Shown: positions 8,533-17,699, counted from the first letter of the stretch. The stretch is 44,070 nucleotides of DNA from Bacteroidia bacterium (GCA_025057135.1 JANWXY010000042.1:1-44070), one strand, 5' to 3'. Notes: a model not told the origin generated them from the letters alone. Numbers and translations: made by a program.

Positions 8533-9627
8533 TTATGGAGAATGCCAGACGAGCTTAGAGAACTTATCGCCCGTTCGGAGTAGATACACACCAGATGGTA
8601 TCTCAGCGGGTAGTTTTATTTCGCTTTGGGAGTCTATGAACCCCTGGCAGATCATTTTCCCCTGCAAGTCGTAAATACGTACAACCTGCGGAAATAAACT
8701 GGATTGGCTGCTTGCTTCCCCCCCTATCCCGAGAGAGACTATCTGACTACCATAGCTGAGCTGGTACGCCCCACCCGAATAAATCGCCTGAATCAGCCGC
8801 CCCTGCCCATCCCAAAAGTACCGCTTCGGAAAGGCGACACTCCCCAGAAGTTGGCCTTGTAAAGTGTAAGACCGAATAACCACCGAGTCCTCCAAAAGAC
8901 GACCCGCACCATCATAAGAGAAAAAACGCTCACTACTCATACACTCTACTTGAGAACAAGTGGTGTCACGGGTGTAGCTCAGCTTACCATTAGAAAGGGC
9001 ACAAAGGAGCTGCATACCACGCCCTACCCTAAGAATCCCCTGCTGTTCATACAATAAAAGAGTATCACATGTGGTCCCGGAGCGCCTCTCGTAGCCGCCT
9101 GTAACAACATAGACCTGAGCATCTGGAAGAAACTCCTCCACAATCAAGCTATCTCCCCAAAGCACACTTTCAGACAGAGTAGGATGAGGAAAAGGTAAGG
9201 CCCCTTCGTAGTGGCTCCAATCTATGCTGAATATGCCCAGCCAGCTACGCAGCAGGCTGTCCCATTGTGAAGGTCCTTTCCAGAGCATAAATCGCCTTCT
9301 CGGTTTGAAAGAGCCAAGCGTGGAGTCATAAATCTCCTCTGTGAAAGCGGCTCGGTGAGACTCAGGATAATCTATACGCCACCGTTCGGCAGGCGCATAG
9401 GGTAAATACACAACATACAGACGCAAGCGCCGAAGCGAGTCTATAAAGAAGCTATCGCGGCGAAATAGGGTGCTCTGACCTGCATTCAGTCGCCAGAGAT
9501 GCGCTGTCCATCCCCCTGGAAATGTCCAGCAGTCAGCATACAACGTATCCCCATGCCCCACAAAAGTGATTCTATCTGGAAGGGGTTGGGCTGAGAGAAG
9601 TGTAGCTCCTATGAAAAAGTACCGCAT
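8533..9627 (-). CDS. Secreted protein with T9SS type A sorting tail, function unknown
   Basis: A 364-residue exported protein. The reading frame is open further upstream, but the ATG at 9627 is preferred. It gives a clean short signal peptide (MRYFFIGATLLSAQ) and stands 6 nt after a TAATTTTA -7-like box. The body contains YD-like strands with YSGGAYQLSYG and DGQGRLIQA-type segments and no recognisable catalytic motif. The last 75 or so residues (RIYDLQGKMI...SGVYLLR...KLVW) form a type A T9SS sorting domain, so the protein should cross the outer membrane by the PorU-dependent pathway and be anchored or released. Its function is unknown. It sits next to a second T9SS cargo gene. Confidence 0.75.
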   Translation of the reverse strand: MRYFFIGATLLSAQPLPDRITFVGHGDTLYADCWTFPGGWTAHLWRLNAGQSTLFRRDSFFIDSLRRLRLYVVYLPYAPAERWRIDYPESHRAAFTEEIYDSTLGSFKPRRRFMLWKGPSQWDSLLRSWLGIFSIDWSHYEGALPFPHPTLSESVLWGDSLIVEEFLPDAQVYVVTGGYERRSGTTCDTLLLYEQQGILRVGRGMQLLCALSNGKLSYTRDTTCSQVECMSSERFFSYDGAGRLLEDSVVIRSYTLQGQLLGSVAFPKRYFWDGQGRLIQAIYSGGAYQLSYGSQIVSLGIGGEASSQSSLFPQVVRIYDLQGKMICQGFIDSQSEIKLPAEIPSGVYLLRTGDKFSKLVWHSP

Positions 9628-9633
9628 ATGGCG

Positions 9634-9641
9634 TAAAATTA
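9634..9641 (-). promoter_or_regulatory. Probable -7 box of the small T9SS cargo gene
   Basis: TAATTTTA deviates from TAnnTTTG at the last base and ends 6 nt before the ATG at 9627. Confidence 0.45.
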
Positions 9642-9780
9642 GGAAGGCCAAATAGGCTGGGAGCTTCGAGCACAACTAACTTCTACTAATCGTCGGCATC
9701 GTGTATGCCTTCGCTTTGACATGGCTCAAGCACACACCGAAGCTTTATACCCTCCTACCAAGAAAACACATACCTGCTTT

Positions 9781-12700
9781 CTACAACTTGATAAGTGCGC
9801 TCGGAATGTACCCTGAAGCTCCCACCCAATATAATCCAGATGGCAACCCAGACAGATCAAGCTGTACGCCAGAGGAATTGTACAACATCCTACGCAAGAT
9901 GCGGCCTTGATTATCCATCAGATAAACCTCCTCCACAGGAAGGCTGCTCCGTATGATGACCTTATCATAGGTTGGATTGGGATAAAGGATGAGGCCCGTC
10001 GCTTCCTTTCCTCCTAAGGGTACTCCTGCGGAGGTAGTAGTAGAATCCACGTAAGTAATCCCATCGGACCACATGACAGGACCAGTAAGCCCAGCTTGAT
10101 TGATAGCTCGCACACCGAAGTAATAAGTCTGCCCATCCAGAAGACTTAGCCCTATGTGAGTGTGAGATAGCGCCAGGTTAATAGGCGTCCAGTTTGCTAC
10201 ATCTGTGAGCCCAGCGGCGGTACCGATGGCGTATTCATAAGTGGCCAAACCTGAATGCGGATCACTTACAGGGGTCCAATGGGCTGAGAGCTGGGTATTA
10301 TCATAAGTCAAGTGCGCATCACCTGGTCCGAGTCCATCATACACACTGTCAGGGGCTGCGGGTGGCGTCCAATCCACATCTACGCTTGCTGAAACGATCA
10401 TTGAGAAATGTCCCACCCCATCCAGCACTCGGCTGAAAAGGGTTCCCCCTGGCGTAGAAGGCGCGGAATTTTGAGCGGCAAGCTGTCCCGCAGCGCCTAC
10501 GGTCAAATTTACCTGATCATTATCCCTACCTCCCCAGACTTCTACAAAGTCCCATACAACCTGAGCTTGATTAGTGCGCAAGCTGATGTAGCTACCCGCA
10601 TTCAACGGGGTATCATCTATCCATTCCGTCAAAAAGGTTCCGTTTATCCATACGCCGATGTACCCCTCATCATACACAACTTCTACGAGATATGTCGTAT
10701 CAGGGAGTAGAGAGAAAGGAACCGTCTGTCGCACATACAGCGTATTCCCGATAGTCTCATAAATCTGAATATCCTGGGAGTCATACCGCAACCATATGAG
10801 ATAAGAGTCCCCCCTCTGCTGCTGGATAGGATCACTTACAAGGATATGAAAGCCCCATCTTCGGTTTCCAGAGGCGTTCGTGAGACGCGCCTGTACGCGG
10901 TAAAGGTGATAGGCGCCCTGAGCTACGAGATGATAATAGTCAGTATTGAGGTGGGTCGTATCGGTTTGACTCAAAAATCCTCCCCCAGAGCTCCAAGTCC
11001 CTCGGTTAGCCGTCCACGAAGAAGCTGTCATATCAAAAGTCTCATATAGAAAACCGCTATTTGCTTGCCCGCGCCAAACGGCCCCATCCCGATATACGGG
11101 TAGGTAAAAGCGTTCCGCAACTCCACTCAAAGCGTCGCTCTCTGTGAAAGTTTGGACAAAATCCTGAGTTTTCCACCCGGAGACCGACAGCGAAGCCGTA
11201 GGTGGAGTAAGGTCTATCCGAGCTTCACCTACCGCCCCAGGAGCCCATAAACTCTGAGCATCTCGCACCTGAGAGAGGATGCGTACGACAGGCTGGCTCG
11301 GTGAAGGGCTTTCATACCGAGCGTGTCCCGATGACCCCACTTCTACCGTGAAAGTTGTGCCTCGGCTTCTATATACCCGAAGTTCATCGTAATCTACCAC
11401 GGCATTCCCCGTACGCAAGGAAACATATCCGCCCGCAGATAAAGGCGAGGGGTCTGTCCATGTCGCCACCAACTGATTATTTATCCAGATGCGTATCTCG
11501 CCGGTGGCAGGGGCATACGTCGCTTTGATGTCATACCAAGTGTTAGCGACAAAGGGGTAATTCTGCTGATATTGAGGTGAAGGAAGGACATTCCCAGTAA
11601 TCCGATAAATCTCTATCCGCTGATTATCCACACGAAACCAGAGGAGGTAGGAGTCGCCTCGCTGGGTCTGGGTCGGGTCTGATGCAAATATGTGGAGTCC
11701 GGCGCGCCGATTTGTCCCAGAGCCACCTATACGCATGCGCCAGTGGTAGAGCCATTCAGTAGAGGCACCTTGCTGGAGGGGAAAGTATAAGTTGGTATTG
11801 CCATTCGTGCCATCGGTTTGTGTGAGAGTATCATTAGCCACGCTCCATGTGCCCGATGAGGCTGTCCATCCAGGTGGAAGGGTACTTCCGACAAAGTCTT
11901 CATAGGCGAAACCTTTATTTCCCGCAGCACTCCATCGGCTTCCGTCATAGTCAGCTATACAGACATATCGCTGAGCGATGCCTACATCATCGGTGTCTTG
12001 AAAGGCTACGCGAAAATTCCGTCCATACCATGCCTGCAGGTTGGAAATCATGGTTGTAGGAGGTGTCTGGGTCTGAATACAATTCCACGTGGCGAGCCAA
12101 CCTCTGTCATTTGTAGCGTTATCAGATTTGAAGCGGAAAGTCAAGCTGCCAGCCGTGCCAGTGACGGTGCCAGGGGAAGTAAGACCCGTATAGCTTCCGA
12201 TCAGCGGACTGCTAACATTTGGTCCATTGTAGATAAAAAGGGTATCGTACCCTACTTCCAAGCGAAAATCATGAAAAGTAACCTGCACCTGACTGGCCCC
12301 TGTGGGAGCTAAGGTCCACGTCCAGTTCTCTCGGTTGAAATAGTTTCCCCTGGTGCCCCCCATATCAAAAAGGGTGTCCTGACAAGCGATAACGGCACAA
12401 TCTGTGAAGTGGTCGCGCAAAGCTCCCCACAGTTCCATACGGGGTCTATCATAACTCAGCGCCCACATACCGACGCCACCGATTCCCTGCATATTGACAG
12501 TTCTGTATGTCCAAGCCAAACTGAGGGAGTCATGCCACCACGTTTGATACCACTGCCCACCACTCTGATACATAAAGTAGCGGCTACGAGAATGGGAGTC
12601 CCAATTCCAGCCGTAGGTATTCGCCTCAGAGTACGCCTGAGCGTAAGTACGACTAACGCCACTACCTGTGGTACTGCTGGGGAAGGTATTCGCACTAGTG

Positions 12701-13566
12701 GGATACCGAAAGCCATAATAAGGCACGCCGAGAATAAGCTTGGAGCGCTGAGCACCCACTGCAAGGTAATCTATAATACTGCGGCTATTACACCGACTAC
12801 CCCAAATACTCCCTACATGGAGAAGTCCCGTCGGACCAGCGGTAGATGCAGTACTCCAGTAGTAATCATATCCCATGATGAAAAGCTGGTCACAAATGTT
12901 TGAGAGTGCCGTCACATCAAACGCATTATTCCAATCTACTGCGGGAAGGGCTACGGATAGTTTAGCTGCTGGACGGCGACGATTGAGGGTATCGCGAAGC
13001 TGCTGCATGAAATTTGTGAAGTTACTTCGCTGAGCGCCGGGTAGTCCCTCAAAGTCTATATTGATGCCGTTCGCATTTCGTATAGCAATCAAATGAATAA
13101 GGGAGTCAATACATCGCAGGCGAGCAGTAGGATTAGTGAGAAAGTTGCTAAGGTTTGTCCCACCAAAGAGAGAGGCGCAAAGCTGGACCTGAGTGCCATT
13201 AGCCTGGGCTGTGGAAACAAGAGAAGTCGTCCGCCAAGTATTAATAACAGACGGATTAGCATAGGAGCCGGTCGCAGGGTCCACTTCGTATGAGAAAAAT
13301 ACGACGGTTGAGAGAAGGTTCCACTGATAAGCAGTGAAAGCGGTACCAGCCCAGTAGGGATGGTAACCCATAACTTGCTTTTTGAGCATACAAGAGGAAC
13401 CGCTTCGGAAGGTCACCACAGGACCGGTGTATCCATTTACACTATCCCACTGTCGCTCGGTGAGATGCTGGAGGGGCTTGTATTTAGCTGACTCTATCTG
13501 ATGAATAGACAAGTACGGCTGCGCCAGGGCTATACCTACAGCTGCGACTAACCGATAAGAGTACAT
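9781..13566 (-). CDS. Multidomain T9SS-secreted GH18-type protein (GH18, CUB, two lectin-like repeats, FN3, sorting tail)
   Basis: A 1261-residue secreted protein. In order: a short signal peptide (1-16), a glycoside hydrolase 18 barrel (about 62-390), a CUB-like domain (about 395-496), a laminin-G-like repeat (about 552-735), a second copy (about 838-1020), an FN3-like domain (about 1085-1180) and a type A T9SS sorting tail (about 1190-1261). The GH18 motif reads NGINIDFEG: the acid Glu173 and Asp171 are kept, but two outer Asp positions are Asn, a pattern also found in spore-germination-type GH18 proteins. It therefore probably cleaves a GlcNAc polymer such as chitin or peptidoglycan, but activity is not certain. 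The two lectin-like repeats share GDSYL and IWIN/VWIN strings, showing internal duplication. A TATTTTTG box lies 4 nt before the ATG. Confidence 0.85.
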   Translation of the reverse strand: MYSYRLVAAVGIALAQPYLSIHQIESAKYKPLQHLTERQWDSVNGYTGPVVTFRSGSSCMLKKQVMGYHPYWAGTAFTAYQWNLLSTVVFFSYEVDPATGSYANPSVINTWRTTSLVSTAQANGTQVQLCASLFGGTNLSNFLTNPTARLRCIDSLIHLIAIRNANGINIDFEGLPGAQRSNFTNFMQQLRDTLNRRRPAAKLSVALPAVDWNNAFDVTALSNICDQLFIMGYDYYWSTASTAGPTGLLHVGSIWGSRCNSRSIIDYLAVGAQRSKLILGVPYYGFRYPTSANTFPSSTTGSGVSRTYAQAYSEANTYGWNWDSHSRSRYFMYQSGGQWYQTWWHDSLSLAWTYRTVNMQGIGGVGMWALSYDRPRMELWGALRDHFTDCAVIACQDTLFDMGGTRGNYFNRENWTWTLAPTGASQVQVTFHDFRLEVGYDTLFIYNGPNVSSPLIGSYTGLTSPGTVTGTAGSLTFRFKSDNATNDRGWLATWNCIQTQTPPTTMISNLQAWYGRNFRVAFQDTDDVGIAQRYVCIADYDGSRWSAAGNKGFAYEDFVGSTLPPGWTASSGTWSVANDTLTQTDGTNGNTNLYFPLQQGASTEWLYHWRMRIGGSGTNRRAGLHIFASDPTQTQRGDSYLLWFRVDNQRIEIYRITGNVLPSPQYQQNYPFVANTWYDIKATYAPATGEIRIWINNQLVATWTDPSPLSAGGYVSLRTGNAVVDYDELRVYRSRGTTFTVEVGSSGHARYESPSPSQPVVRILSQVRDAQSLWAPGAVGEARIDLTPPTASLSVSGWKTQDFVQTFTESDALSGVAERFYLPVYRDGAVWRGQANSGFLYETFDMTASSWTANRGTWSSGGGFLSQTDTTHLNTDYYHLVAQGAYHLYRVQARLTNASGNRRWGFHILVSDPIQQQRGDSYLIWLRYDSQDIQIYETIGNTLYVRQTVPFSLLPDTTYLVEVVYDEGYIGVWINGTFLTEWIDDTPLNAGSYISLRTNQAQVVWDFVEVWGGRDNDQVNLTVGAAGQLAAQNSAPSTPGGTLFSRVLDGVGHFSMIVSASVDVDWTPPAAPDSVYDGLGPGDAHLTYDNTQLSAHWTPVSDPHSGLATYEYAIGTAAGLTDVANWTPINLALSHTHIGLSLLDGQTYYFGVRAINQAGLTGPVMWSDGITYVDSTTTSAGVPLGGKEATGLILYPNPTYDKVIIRSSLPVEEVYLMDNQGRILRRMLYNSSGVQLDLSGLPSGLYWVGASGYIPSALIKL

Positions 13567-13570
13567 GTGG

Positions 13571-13578
13571 CAAAAATA
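13571..13578 (-). promoter_or_regulatory. -7 box of the GH18 T9SS cargo gene
   Basis: TATTTTTG fits TAnnTTTG and ends 4 nt before the ATG at 13566. Confidence 0.6.
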
Positions 13579-13603
13579 GCAGGTGTGCCGATGTCAGGTA
13601 TTG

Positions 13604-13632
13604 TTTGGAGTGAGGGAAAAGCTATACCTTTG
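13604..13632 (+). promoter_or_regulatory. tRNA-Asp/ligA promoter with -33 and -7 elements
   Basis: TTTG (13604-13607), a 17-bp spacer and TACCTTTG (13625-13632) match the Bacteroidota -33/-7 arrangement. The mature tRNA begins 9 nt further on. No second box lies between the tRNA and ligA. Confidence 0.75.
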
Positions 13633-13641
13633 CAGGGCAAA

Positions 13642-13715
13642 GGTCCGGTAGTTCAGCTGGTTAGAACGCTGGCCTGTCACGCCAGAGGCCGCGGGTTCGA
13701 ATCCCGTCCGGACCG
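13642..13715 (+). tRNA. tRNA-Asp (anticodon GTC)
   Basis: A 74-nt cloverleaf. The acceptor stem GGTCCGG pairs with CCGGACC, the discriminator is G as expected for Asp, the anticodon loop CTGTCAC holds GTC, and the T arm carries GGTTCGAATCC. No CCA is encoded. It is followed after 7 nt by ligA. Confidence 0.95.
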
Positions 13716-13722
13716 CTCGGAA

Positions 13723-15744
13723 ATGAACCTAACGCCCGAAGCGGCGGCGAAGCGGATATCTGAGCTGATTGCAGAGATTAGTGAGCACGATTATCGCTAT
13801 TATGTCTTAGCTCAACCCACTCTATCCGACAGTGAATATGACCGTCTCGTACAAGAGCTGCGCAGTTTAGAGGAGCGGTTTCCAGAGCTGAGACGGGCTG
13901 ATTCGCCGACCCAACGCGTAGGCGGTACGGTAACCAAAGAGTTCCCCGTCGTAGCCCATCGCCGCCCCATGCTTAGCTTAGACAACGCCTATACCATAGA
14001 AGAACTCCGGGACTTTGAGAAACGGCTAACACGACTGCTTCCCGATGCTTCTCTTTCTTACATCGCCCAGCTCAAAATAGATGGGGTAGCCGTCAGCCTC
14101 CACTATAAAGACGGTATTTTTATCCAAGGGCTCACACGGGGCGATGGCTTACAGGGGGACGATATTACGCCCAATCTGAGAACAGTCCGGGACATCCCGC
14201 TCCGCTTGCGGGGCAAAGCCCCTTCATACTTAGAAGTGCGAGGCGAAGTGTATATGCTGCGCTCAGAATTCAATCGCATCAATAAAGAACGAGAAGAGCT
14301 TGGCGAAACTCCCTTCATGAATCCTCGCAATGCCACCGCTGGCTCCCTCAAACTCCAAGATTCTAGTCAGGTCGCTCAACGCCGACTCAAGTTCTTGGCT
14401 TACTTCGCTGATGGGGAGGGACTGCCTGACTATGATCACGAAATAATGGCTCTCCTTGCACAATGGGGCTTCCACGTGGTAGAAACGGGGGGACCATTTA
14501 GTATGAATGAAGTAGAAGGGTTTATTGAGCGGTGGGCAAAATCCAAAGCGACTTTGCCATATGACATAGATGGAGTCGTCATCAAAGTAAATAACCGCGC
14601 GCTCCAAGCGAGGTTTGGCGCCACAGCGAAAGCCCCCCGTTGGGCCATAGCCTTCAAATACCAACCAGAACAAGCCATAACTGAACTCCAAAAAATCACG
14701 TATCAAGTAGGACGCACTGGCTACATTACCCCAGTAGCGGAGCTCAAGCCCGTTAAGCTCGCTGGAACTATCGTCAAACGCGCTTCTCTTTACAACTATG
14801 ATGAAATAGAGCGCCTCAACCTCCACCTCCCTGATGTCGTAGTGGTAGAAAAGAGTGGAGAGATTATCCCGAAAGTGATCCGCACTCTGCCGGAGAGGCG
14901 CCCTTCCACAGCTCAGCCGGCTGACCCGCCCCAAACGTGCCCCGAGTGTGGCACACCCCTTATACGCCCCGAAGGCGAAGTCGGACGATACTGTCCCAAC
15001 TATAAACACTGCCCCCCCCAAGTGATTGGGCGATTGGAGCATTTCGTCAGTCGGAAAGCCATGAATATCCAAAGCCTCGGTGAAAAAATCCTCCGAAAGT
15101 TGTACGAAAAGGGCTTGGTAAAAAGGTTCAGTGATTTATATGCACTCAAGCCGGAAATCTTGACGAATATAGAGGGTTTTGCAGAAAAAATGCCTCATAA
15201 AATTGTTCAGAACATTCAAGCCTCTAAGAGCGTGCCCTATCCAAGAGTCTTATATGCCCTCGGAATCCGGCATGTAGGCGAAACTGTTGCCCAGAAACTC
15301 GCCGAGGCCTTTCCCACAATCGGTAGCTTATACGAAGCTTCGGAAGAAGCCATCGCCAAAGTCTATACTATAGGGAGCGTGATAGCCCGCAGCGTTTATA
15401 CCTACTTGCATGACAAAGAGAACTGGGAGGAGATTCAGCGATTGCGCTCCATCGGGTTGCAGTTCTCCGCACTTTCTGCCGCTCGTCCTTCTGCAGGCCT
15501 TCCCCTAAGCGGAAAGCGACTATTAGTAAGCGGCACCTTTGAAGGCGTTTCGCGCGACTCTCTAATCGCCTACATTCAAGCACATGGGGGCATTTATGCC
15601 AGCAGCATTTCTAAAAACTTAGACTATCTCGTGGTAGGAGAAAACGCCGGCCCCTCTAAGTTGGAAAAAGCCCGAAGACTTGGAATAAAAGTTCTTTCCT
15701 TGCCTGAGCTGGAAGGCTTAGTAGGAAAGCCTGTACGGGAATAG
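13723..15744 (+). CDS. ligA: NAD-dependent DNA ligase LigA
   Basis: DNA ligase of 673 residues, essential for sealing nicks in replication and repair. It has an NAD-binding Ia domain with HDYRYYVL (22-29), the adenylated lysine in KIDG (Lys118), an OB fold, a four-cysteine zinc finger (CPEC, then CPNYKHC, about 405-425), helix-hairpin-helix repeats and a C-terminal BRCT domain (about 595-670). The frame is open back through the tRNA to 13567, but the ATG at 13723 gives the family N-terminus. There is no promoter box between tRNA-Asp and this ATG, so ligA is predicted to be co-transcribed with the tRNA and freed by tRNA 3' processing. Confidence 0.95.
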   Translation: MNLTPEAAAKRISELIAEISEHDYRYYVLAQPTLSDSEYDRLVQELRSLEERFPELRRADSPTQRVGGTVTKEFPVVAHRRPMLSLDNAYTIEELRDFEKRLTRLLPDASLSYIAQLKIDGVAVSLHYKDGIFIQGLTRGDGLQGDDITPNLRTVRDIPLRLRGKAPSYLEVRGEVYMLRSEFNRINKEREELGETPFMNPRNATAGSLKLQDSSQVAQRRLKFLAYFADGEGLPDYDHEIMALLAQWGFHVVETGGPFSMNEVEGFIERWAKSKATLPYDIDGVVIKVNNRALQARFGATAKAPRWAIAFKYQPEQAITELQKITYQVGRTGYITPVAELKPVKLAGTIVKRASLYNYDEIERLNLHLPDVVVVEKSGEIIPKVIRTLPERRPSTAQPADPPQTCPECGTPLIRPEGEVGRYCPNYKHCPPQVIGRLEHFVSRKAMNIQSLGEKILRKLYEKGLVKRFSDLYALKPEILTNIEGFAEKMPHKIVQNIQASKSVPYPRVLYALGIRHVGETVAQKLAEAFPTIGSLYEASEEAIAKVYTIGSVIARSVYTYLHDKENWEEIQRLRSIGLQFSALSAARPSAGLPLSGKRLLVSGTFEGVSRDSLIAYIQAHGGIYASSISKNLDYLVVGENAGPSKLEKARRLGIKVLSLPELEGLVGKPVRE

Positions 15745-15777
15745 ACGGTGAAATGAGGCATACTGGAGGGTAAGCGA

Positions 15778-15810
15778 GGGGGGAGTAGCGTTTGCAGGTG
15801 CTACCCCCCC
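15778..15810. terminator. Hairpin between convergent ligA and hydroxylase gene
   Basis: GGGGGG and GTAGC pair with GCTAC and CCCCCC, leaving one bulged A and a loop of about 10 nt. It lies about 33 nt after the ligA stop and 13 nt after the opposite gene. There is no clear T-run on either side, so termination would be atypical; it may serve both genes. Confidence 0.45.
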
Positions 15811-15822
15811 TGAAATACCTCC

Positions 15823-16584
15823 TCATCCCTTCTGCGCATAGAAGAGCTGCTCCCAGGCCCGTTCGCGCTCCTCTGCCTCAGTTACGTAAGGGATGAAATA
15901 GGCGATATTCAGAAGCAGCCAGTTCAGCAGACTGGCGGGGAAGTGGGTCGGACGCACAAAATCCACAAATAACACTGCCCGCAATCCGTCGGTATCGTTG
16001 CGGACTTCATGATCAAAACAGTCGTCAAAAATCATAACCTTCCCCTCTTCCCAGTGCAGCTTTTGATCATGCACCCGGATCCAGCATTGTTCTCTCGGCT
16101 CGGGAACGATAAGCCCCAAGTGCAATCGTAAAACACCATTGTAAGGTCCTCGATGAGGCGGAATGTACTTGCCAGGCTCTAAAATAGAGAAAAACGCTGT
16201 GCGGATTCCCGGAATGCGGCGTAAAAGACGAGTAGTCTCAGGGCACATCTCAGTATTCCGCTGACTCCAACGCCCATACCCACAAAAGAGAAAAGTTTTC
16301 CACTTTTTATCCTGGGTAATCGTACGCACTTCTGGAACAACTTCATGAAAAGCAGGCAGCTCGTCTTTGCGCAAAAGCACCTTTTCTAACTCTGACCGAA
16401 TGAGGTGCCAGTTGTCCTCCAACTCTTTCGCCCAGGGAAAAAGAGCTTTATCATAGACTGGAGGATTGCCATGAACGGAAAAACGAGCATTGACTTCCTC
16501 AACGAAGTCTACGATACCCTGAATTATTCGCTCTTTCAAGGTCTTGGGGCGATTGAGAACGCCCTTGTAAACCCGACTAGCCAT
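15823..16584 (-). CDS. Aspartyl/asparaginyl beta-hydroxylase family dioxygenase (AspH/LpxO-like)
   Basis: A 253-residue Fe(II)/2-oxoglutarate oxygenase. The core matches the AspH family: PPHRGPYNGVLRLHLGL (His144, Arg153, His155) and GKVMIFDDCFDHEVRN (His192). As in AspH, the usual metal-binding acid after the first His is Gly (HRG), so iron would be held by His144 and His192. Relatives hydroxylate EGF-domain Asp/Asn residues or, in LpxO, the acyl chain of lipid A. A lipid or small-molecule substrate seems likelier in a bacterium, but this cannot be decided. A TAACTTTG box lies 4 nt before the ATG. Confidence 0.85.
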   Translation of the reverse strand: MASRVYKGVLNRPKTLKERIIQGIVDFVEEVNARFSVHGNPPVYDKALFPWAKELEDNWHLIRSELEKVLLRKDELPAFHEVVPEVRTITQDKKWKTFLFCGYGRWSQRNTEMCPETTRLLRRIPGIRTAFFSILEPGKYIPPHRGPYNGVLRLHLGLIVPEPREQCWIRVHDQKLHWEEGKVMIFDDCFDHEVRNDTDGLRAVLFVDFVRPTHFPASLLNWLLLNIAYFIPYVTEAEERERAWEQLFYAQKG

Positions 16585-16588
16585 GGGG

Positions 16589-16596
16589 CAAAGTTA
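16589..16596 (-). promoter_or_regulatory. -7 box of the hydroxylase gene
   Basis: TAACTTTG, exact TAnnTTTG, ending 4 nt before the ATG at 16584. Confidence 0.65.
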
Positions 16597-16613
16597 TTTA
16601 TATGTGAAGACTT

Positions 16614-17694
16614 TCAGCTCATCTGAAGTAGATAACTTTTGAGAAAAGGCTCTATTTCCCCGTCCAAAACGCTCTGTGCATCACTGGTCTCGTAATCTGT
16701 ACGCAGGTCCTTGACCAGCTTATAGGGATGGAGAACATAGCTGCGTATCTGCGAACCCCACTCAATAGGGCGCTTCTGCGCCTCAAGCTTAGCTCGTTCT
16801 TCTTGGCGCTTTTGAAGCTCAAGCTGATATAATCGGCTTTTGAGGAGTTGGAGGGCCTTTTCACGATTTTGGTGCTGAGAGCGTTCTTGCTGGCAAGCCA
16901 CGGTAATTCCTGTGGGTATATGCCGCACCCGAACAGCTGTTTCCACTTTATTCACGTTTTGTCCACCATGGCCACCCGCTCGGAAAGTATCCCACTCTAA
17001 ATCATTTGGGTCTATTTTGATTTCTATGCGGTCATCCACCAGTGGATACACAAATACCCCTGCAAAGGAAGTATGCCTGCGTGCATTGGCATCAAAAGGG
17101 GAGATTCGGACAAGCCGATGGACGCCATTCTCGCCTTTGAGGTACCCATAAGCGTAGGGAGCGTCTATCTCTATGGTGATATTCCGGTACCCTGCCCCAT
17201 CCCCTAAGAGTTCATCAACGATGGTAGCTTGCCATCCTTTTTTCTGAGCATACATCATGTACATGCGAGCCAACATTGCTACCCAGTCTTGGGCTTCTGT
17301 ACCGCCTGCGCCAGCGTTTATTTCCATGACACACCCATAAGCATCTTCAGGCGCAGAGAGCATTTTCTGCCACTCTAAATCACCTATGGCTTGTTCTGCT
17401 TCAGAAAAAATTCTGGATAGCTCTGACTCATTCATCTCGCTGGACTTATACAGCTCAAGGGCCATTTCTGCCAGCTCCACAGCCGAGGCTGCAGCGGCGT
17501 ATTTGTCTATCCACTCTTTTTCCGCCTTAATCTGCGCCAGAATCTTACGGGCCGCCTCTGGGTCCTCCCATAAATCAGGAGCCTGACTGCGTATCTCCAA
17601 CTCCGAAACTATCTCTTCTCTGCGAGGGATGTCAAAGAAACCTCCTTAGCGCGACGAGGCGCTCCTTTAGGGCTCTGAGGGCTTCTTGGGTCAT
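16614..17694 (-). CDS. prfB: Peptide chain release factor 2 with programmed +1 frameshift
   Basis: RF2, about 359 residues after frameshifting; it releases peptides at UGA and UAA. The zero frame runs from the ATG at 17694 for 20 codons to TGA at 17632-17634. The classical cassette is present: AGGAGG (17641-17646), TTT, then CTT TGA C. A +1 slip on CTT continues with Asp in the long frame to 16614. Diagnostic motifs are SPF (about 198-200, stop-codon recognition) and GGQ (about 243-245, hydrolysis). An ORF finder would start the gene at 17600 and miss the first 31 residues. A TACCTTTG box lies 5 nt before the ATG. Low RF2 should raise frameshifting, giving autoregulation as in E. coli. Confidence 0.95.
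17632..17646 (-). promoter_or_regulatory. prfB frameshift signal (SD-like stimulator, CTT slip codon, TGA)
   Basis: AGGAGG, 3-nt spacer, CTT TGA followed by C. This is the same order and spacing as the E. coli prfB recoding site. The internal SD sequence requires an accessible anti-SD on the ribosome. Confidence 0.92.
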
Positions 17695-17699
17695 AGCTG

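Noticed and set aside
10408-11049. Plus-strand open frames within the GH18 gene
   Set aside because: No start signals or recognisable domains; shadows of the cargo gene.
12409-12903. 164-codon open frame antisense to the GH18 gene
   Set aside because: Low-complexity Thr/Pro-rich translation with no promoter box; explained by the codon bias of the opposite gene.
13567-13722. Longer ligA start reading through the tRNA-Asp gene
   Set aside because: The extra residues are translated tRNA sequence and have no counterpart in LigA; ATG 13723 gives the family N-terminus.
14263-15072. 269-codon open frame antisense to ligA
   Set aside because: No domain, signal or initiation signal; it is the shadow of a conserved gene on the other strand.
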